Below are positions 24,121-31,661 of a stretch of DNA of 64,000 nt, one piece after another; position 1 is the stretch's first letter, and every line of letters starts with the position of its first letter. The notes below the pieces were generated by a model. The model was not told the origin of the DNA and did no database searches. It saw only the letters and a program-made list of their open reading frames with translations. Source of the stretch: Streptococcus sp. S784/96/1 (lineage in GTDB: Bacteria; Bacillota; Bacilli; Lactobacillales; Streptococcaceae); NCBI RefSeq assembly GCF_902729355.1, contig NZ_CACVCC010000007.1:1-64000 (forward strand), written 5' to 3'. A program made the translations under genes and the position numbers.

Positions 24121-26616
24121 TTAATCTTTTTTCTTTTGATAGATAGCACCTAACAAGCCTAAAAGACTGCCTCCTAGCCAAGTTAATGCTGATGGCAAGT
24201 CACCTGTAGCCGGTAACTGCTTGACCTGTTGAGGTTGAGCCATAGTTGTTGCATTAGAAATAGCTGATGTCATTGGTACTTTCGGTTTCTGTAGATTTTC
24301 AGGATTCTGTGATAACTCTGAACTCTTTTGAGTTTCAGACTTACTTGGAACTTCTGGACTCTTTTGAGTTTCGGACTTACTTGGAGACTCTGGACTCTTT
24401 TGAGTTTCGGACTTACTTGGAGCCTCTAGACTCTTTTGAGTTTCGGACTTACTTGGAACCTCTGGACTCTTTTGAGTTTCGGACTTACTTGGAACCTCTG
24501 GACTCTTTTGCGATTCTGATTTTTGTGGCTCTTCCGATTTCTCTGGGGTTGCAGGATTCTGTGGTACCTCTGTTTCTGGGAAGAATGGTTTTTCCTCATG
24601 CAGTTCAGGCTCTATCTTCTCAACTTTTCGCGTAAAGGTCAAGGTGACGCGCTTGATATATGACTTCTTATCTTTATCCTCATCCTCTTGTTTGAACACG
24701 TCATAGCCTTCTGCACCATCTTCCAATTCTTTGACACGATCTTCCAGTTTTTTCTTATCGTAGAAAGGAGTCTCTACCTGTTGACGATTTCCTTCTTCAC
24801 CTGAAATAACTCTCAACAGATATTTTTCTTTGTAGAAATGAAGAAGTACACGCTTATCTGTTTGGAATCTTTCCACATAAGGGTAGTGTCCAGATTTATA
24901 AGCCTCTATCGTTTCCTTTAATTTTTCTTCCAATTCTTTTTGTGAACCATAGAAAGGATAACCAACCTGCTCTTTATCAGTACGTAGGAAAATAGTGTAA
25001 GCGCTGTCTAGAAAACCCATTATCAGTTCTTCTTCTGAAAGACCCTGTTTAGAGCTTCCCAAATCTAATCCTCTTGGCTTATGTGTAGACGAATCCGGAG
25101 TTGCTTTAGGCGCTTCTGCTTTCTTAGGTACCTCTGGCATCTTCGGAACTTCCGTTTCTGGGAAGAATGGTTTTTCCTCATGCAGTTCAGGCTCAATCTT
25201 CTTCTCAACCTTTCGTGTAAAGGTCAAGGTGACACGCTTGTTATATGACTTCTTATCTTTATCCTCGTCCTCTTGTTTGAGCACATCATAGCCTTCTGCG
25301 CCATTCTGCAATTCTTGGATGCGATCTTCCAGTTTTTCCTTATCGTAGAAAGGAGTCTCTACATGCTGGCGACTGCCTTCATCGCCAGAAATTACTCTCA
25401 ACAGGTATTTTTCTTTGTAAAATTGCAAAAGCACACGTTTGTCATTTTGAAATCTTTCCACGTAAGGATAGTGCCCAGATTTATAAGCTGTAATCGTCTC
25501 CTTTATCTTTTTTTCCAATTCTTCTGGTGTTCCATGGAAAGGATACTCAATTCTCTCTTTATCCGTGTACAAGAAAATAGTGTAAGCGCCTTCCAAAAAC
25601 CTCATCACCTGTTCCTCTTTTTCTGAAAGACCCTGTTTAGAGCTTCCCAAACCTAAACCTCTCGGCTTACGTGTAAGCGGCGCTGGCGCTTCTGGGGCCT
25701 TCTCAGCCGGGGCTTCTGGGGTCTTCTCAGCTGGTGCTTCTGGGGCCTTCTCAGCTGGCGCTTCTGGGGCCTTCTCAGCTGGCGCTGATGGGGTCTTCTC
25801 AGCTGGTGCTTCTGGGGTCTTCTCAGCCGGTGCTGGAGCAGACTCGGGCGCTGGGGTAGGTTCTACCCCAGGAATATCTATACTCCTCCTCTCTGATTGC
25901 TTCCCATCTTTATACACAGCAGTGGCGCCAAGTGGCTCCCCCTTCACAAGAGAGCCTAGGGGAATAGTCCATTGTCCTGTTTTTGGATCAAGTTTAATAC
26001 CATTAAACCCACCCATATCAGATAACTTCCATTCATCAGAAAATTTGGTAGCTTCAGGAAAAAGATACCCCCGACTATCTTCATTAAAGATGAAGATCCC
26101 ATCAAGTTTTACTGCCGCCACATCTTCATCCTCTGGAGGAGTCACAGTCACTGAATCTTCCTCTAGTCTCAACGTTGGAGGAGAAGGAGGGGTAGCTTCT
26201 TGACCTTTCGGTTGCTCAGCAGGTGCTACTTGCTTTTCTGGTTGCTCTTCCATCTCTGGATCTACTGGAACTCCTGGTCCAGGTAGAATATCCGGAAATT
26301 CTGGCAAGTGGCGCCCCTGATCTGTTAAATTTGGGAAATCTTCATCCTCGCCTCCAAGATAATCAAGTATCCCTCTTCCTTCTCTATCTAAGAGAAGAAC
26401 TCCTCTATTCTCGAATGGTACTGAGTACTCTGACTCATCCCAATCCTCATCTCCATCAATAAGTTGCCATTGACTTTCTGAACTTTCAAGTCCACTTAAC
26501 TCTTCTGCCATAACGACACTTGTTCCTGTCAAAAGAAGAGCCCCGACAAGGACAGAAGCTACGCCTCCCTTTAGTTTGCGAAGACTGTAGTAATCTTTTT
26601 TATTTTTTACTACCAC
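24121..26616 (-). CDS. LPXTG-anchored repeat surface protein (YSIRK-type signal)
   Basis: 831 residues. The signal peptide carries a YSIRK-like motif (YYSLRKLKGGVASVLVGALL) with cleavage likely after VMA. Next come an acidic region (about 40-110, including DEDWDESEYS), a proline-rich linker, and six 8-residue repeats of the type PAEKxPEA (about 260-310). Two copies of a domain of about 165 residues follow (about 316-485 and 515-690), each containing AYTIFL, YKSGHYPYVERFQ, KEKYLLRVISG and RVTLTFTRKVEK. After these come six 12-residue KSETQKSPEVPS-type repeats and a sorting signal LPATG, hydrophobic stretch and KKKD tail. Sortase A should link it to peptidoglycan, and a host-protein-binding role is likely. 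Start is GTG at 26616, 7 nt after GGAG. I do not recognise the named family. Confidence 0.85.
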   Translation of the reverse strand: MVVKNKKDYYSLRKLKGGVASVLVGALLLTGTSVVMAEELSGLESSESQWQLIDGDEDWDESEYSVPFENRGVLLLDREGRGILDYLGGEDEDFPNLTDQGRHLPEFPDILPGPGVPVDPEMEEQPEKQVAPAEQPKGQEATPPSPPTLRLEEDSVTVTPPEDEDVAAVKLDGIFIFNEDSRGYLFPEATKFSDEWKLSDMGGFNGIKLDPKTGQWTIPLGSLVKGEPLGATAVYKDGKQSERRSIDIPGVEPTPAPESAPAPAEKTPEAPAEKTPSAPAEKAPEAPAEKAPEAPAEKTPEAPAEKAPEAPAPLTRKPRGLGLGSSKQGLSEKEEQVMRFLEGAYTIFLYTDKERIEYPFHGTPEELEKKIKETITAYKSGHYPYVERFQNDKRVLLQFYKEKYLLRVISGDEGSRQHVETPFYDKEKLEDRIQELQNGAEGYDVLKQEDEDKDKKSYNKRVTLTFTRKVEKKIEPELHEEKPFFPETEVPKMPEVPKKAEAPKATPDSSTHKPRGLDLGSSKQGLSEEELIMGFLDSAYTIFLRTDKEQVGYPFYGSQKELEEKLKETIEAYKSGHYPYVERFQTDKRVLLHFYKEKYLLRVISGEEGNRQQVETPFYDKKKLEDRVKELEDGAEGYDVFKQEDEDKDKKSYIKRVTLTFTRKVEKIEPELHEEKPFFPETEVPQNPATPEKSEEPQKSESQKSPEVPSKSETQKSPEVPSKSETQKSLEAPSKSETQKSPESPSKSETQKSPEVPSKSETQKSSELSQNPENLQKPKVPMTSAISNATTMAQPQQVKQLPATGDLPSALTWLGGSLLGLLGAIYQKKKD
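24318..24522. repeat. 36-bp coding tandem repeats (SETQKSPEVPSK units)
   Basis: Six to seven in-frame units in the wall-spanning region of the LPXTG protein, with small changes (LEAPSK, ESPSK). Copy number probably varies between strains. Confidence 0.8.
25683..25836. repeat. 24-bp coding tandem repeats (PAEKxPEA units)
   Basis: About six in-frame units encoding alternating Thr/Ala versions of an 8-residue proline-rich motif, between the N-terminal acidic region and the duplicated domains. Confidence 0.8.
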
Positions 26617-26770
26617 GTGATTTCTCCTTTCTTCTGTGACACTATCCTTTTGGATAAAATAATCTTAACTACTAGTTAGTTTAAATCAAAAAAACAGATA
26701 TAGCTATCTCGTTCGAGTATTCTTTATCTGTTTTCTATCTATATTCCATTATTAAGAATTAGACAAAATA

Positions 26771-26818
26771 AAATGGTTTAGAATCAACGTTTTTTGACGA
26801 CGTTACTCTAAACCATTT
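26771..26818. terminator. Terminator after adhP
   Basis: Perfect 12-bp outer stem AAATGGTTTAGA/TCTAAACCATTT with an inner AACGT/ACGTT stem. T-rich flanks on both sides make it potentially bidirectional. It ends adhP transcription ahead of the surface protein promoter region. Confidence 0.75.
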
Positions 26819-26863
26819 ACTATTTTTTAGACTTTTTGCCCAAATTCTAGTTAGATTAATCTA

Positions 26864-27880
26864 TTATCTAGTAAAATCTAAAACTTTACGCCCTTGAATC
26901 TTACCTTCTTCCATTTCTTGGAAAACATCTGGAGCCGTTTCTACTGGCACCGTTTCTACAACAGGTACAACCAAACCTTGCGCACCAAATTCAAAAGCTT
27001 CTTCTAAATCTTTACGAGTACCTACAAGTGATCCAACAACACGAATACCATCAAGAACTGTCTTAACAATACTCAATTCCATGTATTCTGATGGAAGACC
27101 AACTGCTACAACAGTTCCACCTGCGCGAACACTATCAATAGCTTGGTTAAAGGCTACTTTAGAAACAGCTGTTACAACAACACCATGACAACCACCTGTT
27201 TTTTCTTGAATATAAGCAGCCACATCATCTACTTCTCTACCGTTAACAGTTAAGTCAGCTCCTACTTCTTTGGCAAGTTCAAGTTTATCAGCATTAATAT
27301 CAACTGCTACAACATGAGCATTGAACACCTTTTTAGCATACTGTACAGCAAGATTGCCTAGACCGCCTGCACCATAAATGGCAATCCACTGACCCGGAGC
27401 AGCTCCTGCTTCCTTAATCGCTTTGTAAGTTGTTACACCTGCACAGGTAATTGATGATGCTTGTGCTGGATCCAGACCTTCTGGCACTTTTACGGCATAG
27501 TCAGCTGTAACAACCGCATACTCACTCATACCTCCATCTACTGAGTAACCAGCATTTTTTACAGAACGGCAAAGTGTTTCACGTCCAGTAGTACAGTACT
27601 CACAATGACCACAACCTTCAAAGAACCAAGCAATTGAAACACGGTCTCCAACCTTAAGTGAAGTTACTCCTTCACCCAATTCTGTAACAATACCAATACC
27701 TTCATGTCCAAGAATACGTCCAGGTACTTGTCCAAAATCACCATGAGCAACATGAAGGTCTGTATGGCATACACCACAGTACTCCACTTTTACCAGAGCT
27801 TCTCCATGACCGACTCTTGGAAGTTCATGTTCTACAACTTCAACGCCTGTACTTGCTTGATTTACTACTACTGCTTTCAT
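26864..27880 (-). CDS. adhP: Zinc-dependent alcohol dehydrogenase
   Basis: NAD-linked ethanol dehydrogenase of the AdhP/AdhA type, 338 residues. Catalytic zinc ligands Cys38 (CGVCHTD) and His59 (GHEG) are present, as is the structural zinc site in [16 protein letters not shown] and the Rossmann motif [15 protein letters not shown]. It reduces acetaldehyde to ethanol or runs the reverse reaction. I chose the ATG at 27880, because the longer frame MEAF is the ribosome binding site GGAGG itself. The promoter carries a Rex-type site. It lies just downstream of adhE, forming a fermentative NADH-disposal pair. Confidence 0.93.
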   Translation of the reverse strand: MKAVVVNQASTGVEVVEHELPRVGHGEALVKVEYCGVCHTDLHVAHGDFGQVPGRILGHEGIGIVTELGEGVTSLKVGDRVSIAWFFEGCGHCEYCTTGRETLCRSVKNAGYSVDGGMSEYAVVTADYAVKVPEGLDPAQASSITCAGVTTYKAIKEAGAAPGQWIAIYGAGGLGNLAVQYAKKVFNAHVVAVDINADKLELAKEVGADLTVNGREVDDVAAYIQEKTGGCHGVVVTAVSKVAFNQAIDSVRAGGTVVAVGLPSEYMELSIVKTVLDGIRVVGSLVGTRKDLEEAFEFGAQGLVVPVVETVPVETAPDVFQEMEEGKIQGRKVLDFTR

Positions 27881-27934
27881 AAATGCCTCCAAAAATATTT
27901 TTTATGTTCAATTAAAGAAATCGCTTACATATAA

Positions 27935-27963
27935 ATTGTAAACGAATTCACAAAAAAAGTCAA
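27935..27963 (-). promoter_or_regulatory. adhP promoter with Rex operator
   Basis: Minus-strand -35 TTGACT (27958-27963), 17-bp spacer, -10 TACAAT (27935-27940). The sequence TTGTAAACGAATTCACAA (27936-27953) fits the Rex consensus TTGTGAAnnnnTTCACAA with one mismatch. It covers the -10 and spacer, so Rex binding would block RNA polymerase when NADH/NAD is low. Confidence 0.75.
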
Positions 27964-28181
27964 GATGATTTTCAGTTTTTTTTCTGAAAATATAATTAAC
28001 TGGTTATGTATTTTATCAGAATAAGTTTTTAGACTATTTCCTAAATAGGAGAGATTGACTTAGTAGCATCGAAGCCAAATGATATCTCATTAGTTTTATT
28101 GTAATTATTATATTAATTTTTGAAATATAGACAGCCTTTGAGCATAACATCACCGAAGATTTAACATTATCGACCTGATGC

Positions 28182-28222
28182 AAAAAAGAAGAGAAAGCTC
28201 TTCAATGACAGCATTCTCTTCT
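28182..28222 (-). terminator. Terminator after adhE
   Basis: Stem AGAAGAGAA/TTCTCTTCT (28187-28195 with 28214-28222), followed on the minus strand by a T-run. It separates adhE from the adhP transcription unit. The remaining 28000-28180 segment shows no gene. Confidence 0.75.
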
Positions 28223-28239
28223 AAAGTTCTCTGATAATA

Positions 28240-30888
28240 CTATTTTAAACGACCTGGACGTTCTTCGTAACCATAGTAAGCATCTTCAATAATTTCTTGC
28301 ATATGATCCACCATTGGAAGGCGTGGGTTTGCTGGTGAACATTGATCTTCATAAGCAAGTAGAGCAAGTTCACGAGAATATTCCTTCAATTCTTTTTCAT
28401 CAATTCCTTGATCACGCAAGTTCATTTTAATACCAAGGCGACAACCAAGATCATATACCGCTTTTGCATAAGAAGCAACTGCTTCTTCTGGTGTAGACGC
28501 TGGCAAGCCTAACATTCTTGCAATATCTTGATATTTTTCATCAGCACGGTAGTAATTATATTTAGGCCATGTTGCAGTTTTGGCAGGACGTGTACCATTG
28601 TATCGAATAACATATGGTAACAAAATAGCATTTGTACGACCATGAACCGTGTGGAAACGAGCACCAATTTTATGTGCCATTGAGTGTGAAATACCTAAAA
28701 ATGCGTTAGCAAAAGCCATACCAGCCATAGTTGAAGCATTATGCATTTTCTCACGAGATTCAAAATCAGCATTCTTAACAGAGCTTTCTAGGTATTCAAA
28801 TACAATCTTAATTGCTTGAAGTGCCAAACCGTCTGTAAAGTCATTGGCCATTTGTGATACATAAGCTTCTGTCGCATGTGTCAAGACATCCATACCTGTA
28901 TCAGCAGCAACAAAATCAGGGACCGTCATAACAAGCGCTGGGTCAACAATCGCAATTGTTGGTGTCAATGAGTAATCAGCAATTGGGTATTTACGATTAT
29001 TGGCCTTATCCGAAATAACAGCAAATGGTGTTACTTCTGAACCAGTACCAGACGTTGTTGGGATGGCAATGAATTTTGTTTTCTTACCAAGTTCAGGGAA
29101 TTTGAAGGCACGTTTACGGATGTCCATGAATTTTTGAACTAAGTCATGGAAGTCAACTTCTGGTTGTTCATAGAAGAGCCACATTACTTTCGCTGCGTCC
29201 ATTGGCGAACCACCACCTAGGGCAATAACTGTATCTGGTTTAAATTGACGCATCAATTCAGTACCTTTCATAACAGTCGTAATATCTGGATCTGGCTCAA
29301 CCTCTGCAAAGATTTGATACGTTACATGATTGCGGCGCAGATGCAATTGTTCAAGGATACGGTCTAAGAATCCAAATTCAACCATTGATTTGTCTGTGAC
29401 AATCATCACACGTTCAACATCACGACATTTTTGAAGGTATTGGATAGAGTCACGTTCGAAGTATGTTTTTGAAGGAACTTTAAACCATTGCATATTATTT
29501 CTACGTCTTCCTACTTTTTTGATATTCAAGAGATTGACAGCACTAACGTTGTCACCAACTGAGTTGCGGCCGTATGATCCACAGCCTAATGTCAAGGATG
29601 GCAAGAAGGCATTGTAAACATCACCAATACCACCAAAAGTAGACGGAGAGTTCCAAATCACACGAATGGCACGAACACGTGTTCCGAATTCTTTAGCAAG
29701 AGCTTCATCATTTGTATGAATAGCAGCTGAGTGACCAAGACCGTGGAATTCAACCATTTGACGTGCTTTTTCAAGACCATCTTCTGTTGATTCAGCTTTC
29801 AATACTGCAATAACTGGTGACAATTTTTCACGAGTCAATGGCTCTTTTTCACCCACTTCAGCACATTCTGCTGCTAAAATATTTGTTCCTTCTGGAACGG
29901 TGAAACCTGCTTGTTCTGCAATCCAAGTTGCTGGCTTACCAACGATATCTGGATTTAATTTAGCTCCGGCACAGTTTTTACTTTTAGCTTTGACACCAAA
30001 GCAAAATTCTTCAAGAAGAGCCTTTTCTTTTTTATTGACAAAATAAGTGTGATAAGATTTGAACTCTGCTATAAACTCATCATAAACTTCTTTATCAATG
30101 ATAACTGCTTGTTCAGAAGCACAAACCATACCGTTATCAAATGATTTAGACATCACAATATCATGAGCCGCTTGACGGATGTTAGCTGATTTTTCAACAT
30201 AAGCAGGAACATTACCAGCTCCTACCCCAAGTGCAGGTTTACCACATGAATAAGCCGCCTTAACCATCGCATTACCACCGGTTGCAAGGATTGTTGCAAT
30301 GCCATCATGATTCATCAAAGCATTTGTTGCTTCAAGAGACGGTTTTTCAATCCATTGCACACAGTTTTCTGGAGCTCCTGCTGCAATTGCTGCGTCGCGT
30401 ACAATCTGTGCTGCATGAGCTGATGATTCTTGCGCTGATGGGTGGAAAGCAAAAACAATTGGATTACGAGTTTTCAATGCAATCAATGATTTAAAAATCG
30501 CAGTTGATGTTGGGTTAGTTGTTGGCGTGATACCACATACAACTCCTACAGGTTCTGCAATCAATGTTAAACCTGTCACGTCATCCTCTTCAATAATGCC
30601 AACTGTTTTTTGATGACGCATATTGTTTACAACATGTTCACATGCAAATAAGTTTTTCGTTGCTTTGTCTTCAAAAACACCACGCCCTGTTTCACGAACG
30701 GCATGTTCTGCGAGGATACCATGAGCATCCAAGGCTGCTACTGAAGCTTTGGCAACAATGTAGTCCACTTGTTCTTGATTCAGTTTACGGAACTCTTCAA
30801 GAGCTTCGAGACCTTTTTGAACAAGACCATCAACGTGTGCTTGAGCTGCTGCTAACTTTTCTTCTGGGGTTACTGTTTTTTCCGCCAT
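28240..30888 (-). CDS. adhE: Bifunctional acetaldehyde-CoA/alcohol dehydrogenase AdhE
   Basis: 882 residues, full-length fusion. The N-terminal aldehyde dehydrogenase domain (about 1-440) has the catalytic Cys in FDNGMVCASEQAVI and reduces acetyl-CoA to acetaldehyde. A linker (VGRRRNNMQWFKVPSKTYFE) leads to the iron-dependent alcohol dehydrogenase domain (about 455-882), with GGGSPMDAAK for NAD and the His-rich metal site GISHSMAHKIGARFHTVHGR. It forms filamentous spirosomes in relatives. It regenerates NAD+ in mixed-acid fermentation. Its own promoter carries a Rex site; adhP follows. Confidence 0.97.
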   Translation of the reverse strand: MAEKTVTPEEKLAAAQAHVDGLVQKGLEALEEFRKLNQEQVDYIVAKASVAALDAHGILAEHAVRETGRGVFEDKATKNLFACEHVVNNMRHQKTVGIIEEDDVTGLTLIAEPVGVVCGITPTTNPTSTAIFKSLIALKTRNPIVFAFHPSAQESSAHAAQIVRDAAIAAGAPENCVQWIEKPSLEATNALMNHDGIATILATGGNAMVKAAYSCGKPALGVGAGNVPAYVEKSANIRQAAHDIVMSKSFDNGMVCASEQAVIIDKEVYDEFIAEFKSYHTYFVNKKEKALLEEFCFGVKAKSKNCAGAKLNPDIVGKPATWIAEQAGFTVPEGTNILAAECAEVGEKEPLTREKLSPVIAVLKAESTEDGLEKARQMVEFHGLGHSAAIHTNDEALAKEFGTRVRAIRVIWNSPSTFGGIGDVYNAFLPSLTLGCGSYGRNSVGDNVSAVNLLNIKKVGRRRNNMQWFKVPSKTYFERDSIQYLQKCRDVERVMIVTDKSMVEFGFLDRILEQLHLRRNHVTYQIFAEVEPDPDITTVMKGTELMRQFKPDTVIALGGGSPMDAAKVMWLFYEQPEVDFHDLVQKFMDIRKRAFKFPELGKKTKFIAIPTTSGTGSEVTPFAVISDKANNRKYPIADYSLTPTIAIVDPALVMTVPDFVAADTGMDVLTHATEAYVSQMANDFTDGLALQAIKIVFEYLESSVKNADFESREKMHNASTMAGMAFANAFLGISHSMAHKIGARFHTVHGRTNAILLPYVIRYNGTRPAKTATWPKYNYYRADEKYQDIARMLGLPASTPEEAVASYAKAVYDLGCRLGIKMNLRDQGIDEKELKEYSRELALLAYEDQCSPANPRLPMVDHMQEIIEDAYYGYEERPGRLK

Positions 30889-30940
30889 GTTGTCTCCTTA
30901 AAAAACATTGTTATTTTTTTCACATTTATAGTGTAATTTC

Positions 30941-30979
30941 ATTATAGCATATATTTTAACTTTGTAAATAGTTTCACAA
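30941..30979 (-). promoter_or_regulatory. adhE promoter with Rex operator
   Basis: Extended -10 TGC TATAAT (TATAAT at 30941-30946), 16-bp spacer and -35 TTTACA (30963-30968). The Rex-type sequence TTGTAAATAGTTTCACAA (30962-30979) matches TTGTGAAnnnnTTCACAA with one mismatch and covers the -35 box. Confidence 0.75.
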
Positions 30980-31056
30980 GGTTTTTTGAAAAATTTTGAA
31001 ATTTGTGTTGATTTTTCGTTGAAAGCTTTTAAATTTTCTGATATTTAACATCATGA

Positions 31057-31071
31057 ATTCTGTATTACACA
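31057..31071. repeat. 15-bp direct repeat, left copy
   Basis: ATTCTGTATTACACA, identical to 31507-31521; the pair brackets the toxin relic at 450 bp spacing. Confidence 0.85.
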
Positions 31072-31242
31072 CTTTTGCAGTTTTTCCACACACAAACACA
31101 CACTACTGTGGCTAATGCCTTCTGGGGTGTGTTGTGTTAGAAAAGAGCATAAGGGAAACTGATATCACGTTCCGTGATATGCTGATAGAATCAACATTTC
31201 TCTTGCCGGTAATTTTCTCGGCTACGCCTACTTACACACACT

Positions 31243-31431
31243 TGGATAGAGAAGCATCTTCATGATGTGGACTTTCCAACAGTTTCTGGTAAGCAACTTT
31301 CAGGACGACTGGCAGGCTATGTTCGTTTCCGAGTTTCAAATTATCGTGTTATTGCAAAAATTGAAAATAATGATTTTGTAATAACTAATCTACATGTTGG
31401 ACATCGTTCTAGTATTTATCGCAGAATCTAA
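31243..31431 (+). pseudogene. RelE/ParE-family toxin fragment
   Basis: 62 codons in frame with no start codon (an in-frame stop lies at 31210-31212). They read WIEKHLHDVDFPTVSGKQLS, then GYVRFRVSNYRVIAK, then TNLHVGHRSSIYRRI and a stop. That is the C-terminal two thirds of a RelE-type mRNA interferase. About 25-30 N-terminal residues are missing and no antitoxin gene is next to it, so it is a relic. One of the few plus-strand coding traces in the window. Confidence 0.75.
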
Positions 31432-31496
31432 CAGAAAAATTAGTAACTAAAAAACAGCGATGTACTACCCAAAAAAGTTTAATAATTAATTGAGGC

Positions 31497-31535
31497 TAAG
31501 GACTGTATTCTGTATTACACAGGACGCAGTCTTTT
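31497..31535 (+). terminator. Terminator downstream of the toxin relic
   Basis: Plus-strand stem GGACTG...CAGTC with an inner CTGT/ACAG pair and a run of seven T. The right 15-bp direct repeat (31507-31521) lies inside its loop. Confidence 0.65.
31507..31521. repeat. 15-bp direct repeat, right copy
   Basis: ATTCTGTATTACACA, second copy, 450 bp from the first. Confidence 0.85.
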
Positions 31536-31619
31536 TTTATTTTATTTAACAAGAAGGGTGGTAAATTGATTTTTGTAATCTTTTGTCATTTAACAGTATT
31601 TATCGAAAAATCTGATAAT

Positions 31620-31647
31620 AAAACCGAGCTGTTCCCAGCTCGGTTTT
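31620..31647. terminator. Terminator of M-like protein gene
   Basis: Perfect 12-bp stem AAAACCGAGCTG/CAGCTCGGTTTT with a 4-nt loop and T-rich ends on both strands; it lies 14 nt after the stop codon. Confidence 0.88.
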
Positions 31648-31661
31648 ATTGTCTTTATCAC

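Larger units (their letters stand above)
30980..31661. other. Scarred intergenic stretch between LPXTG gene and adhE
   Basis: About 680 bp without an intact gene. It holds an N-terminally truncated RelE/ParE-type toxin (31243-31431), two perfect 15-bp direct repeats ATTCTGTATTACACA (31057-31071 and 31507-31521), a hairpin ATATCACG/CGTGATAT (31162-31180), a GT/AC-rich imperfect palindrome near 31090-31140, and terminators near 31500-31535 and 31620-31647. It reads as the remains of a small mobile or toxin-antitoxin insertion. Confidence 0.65.

Noticed and set aside
24267-24635. 122-codon plus-strand frame rich in repeated FEFRTYLE units
   Set aside because: It is the antisense reading of the 36-bp repeats of the LPXTG gene; the repetitiveness comes from the coding strand.
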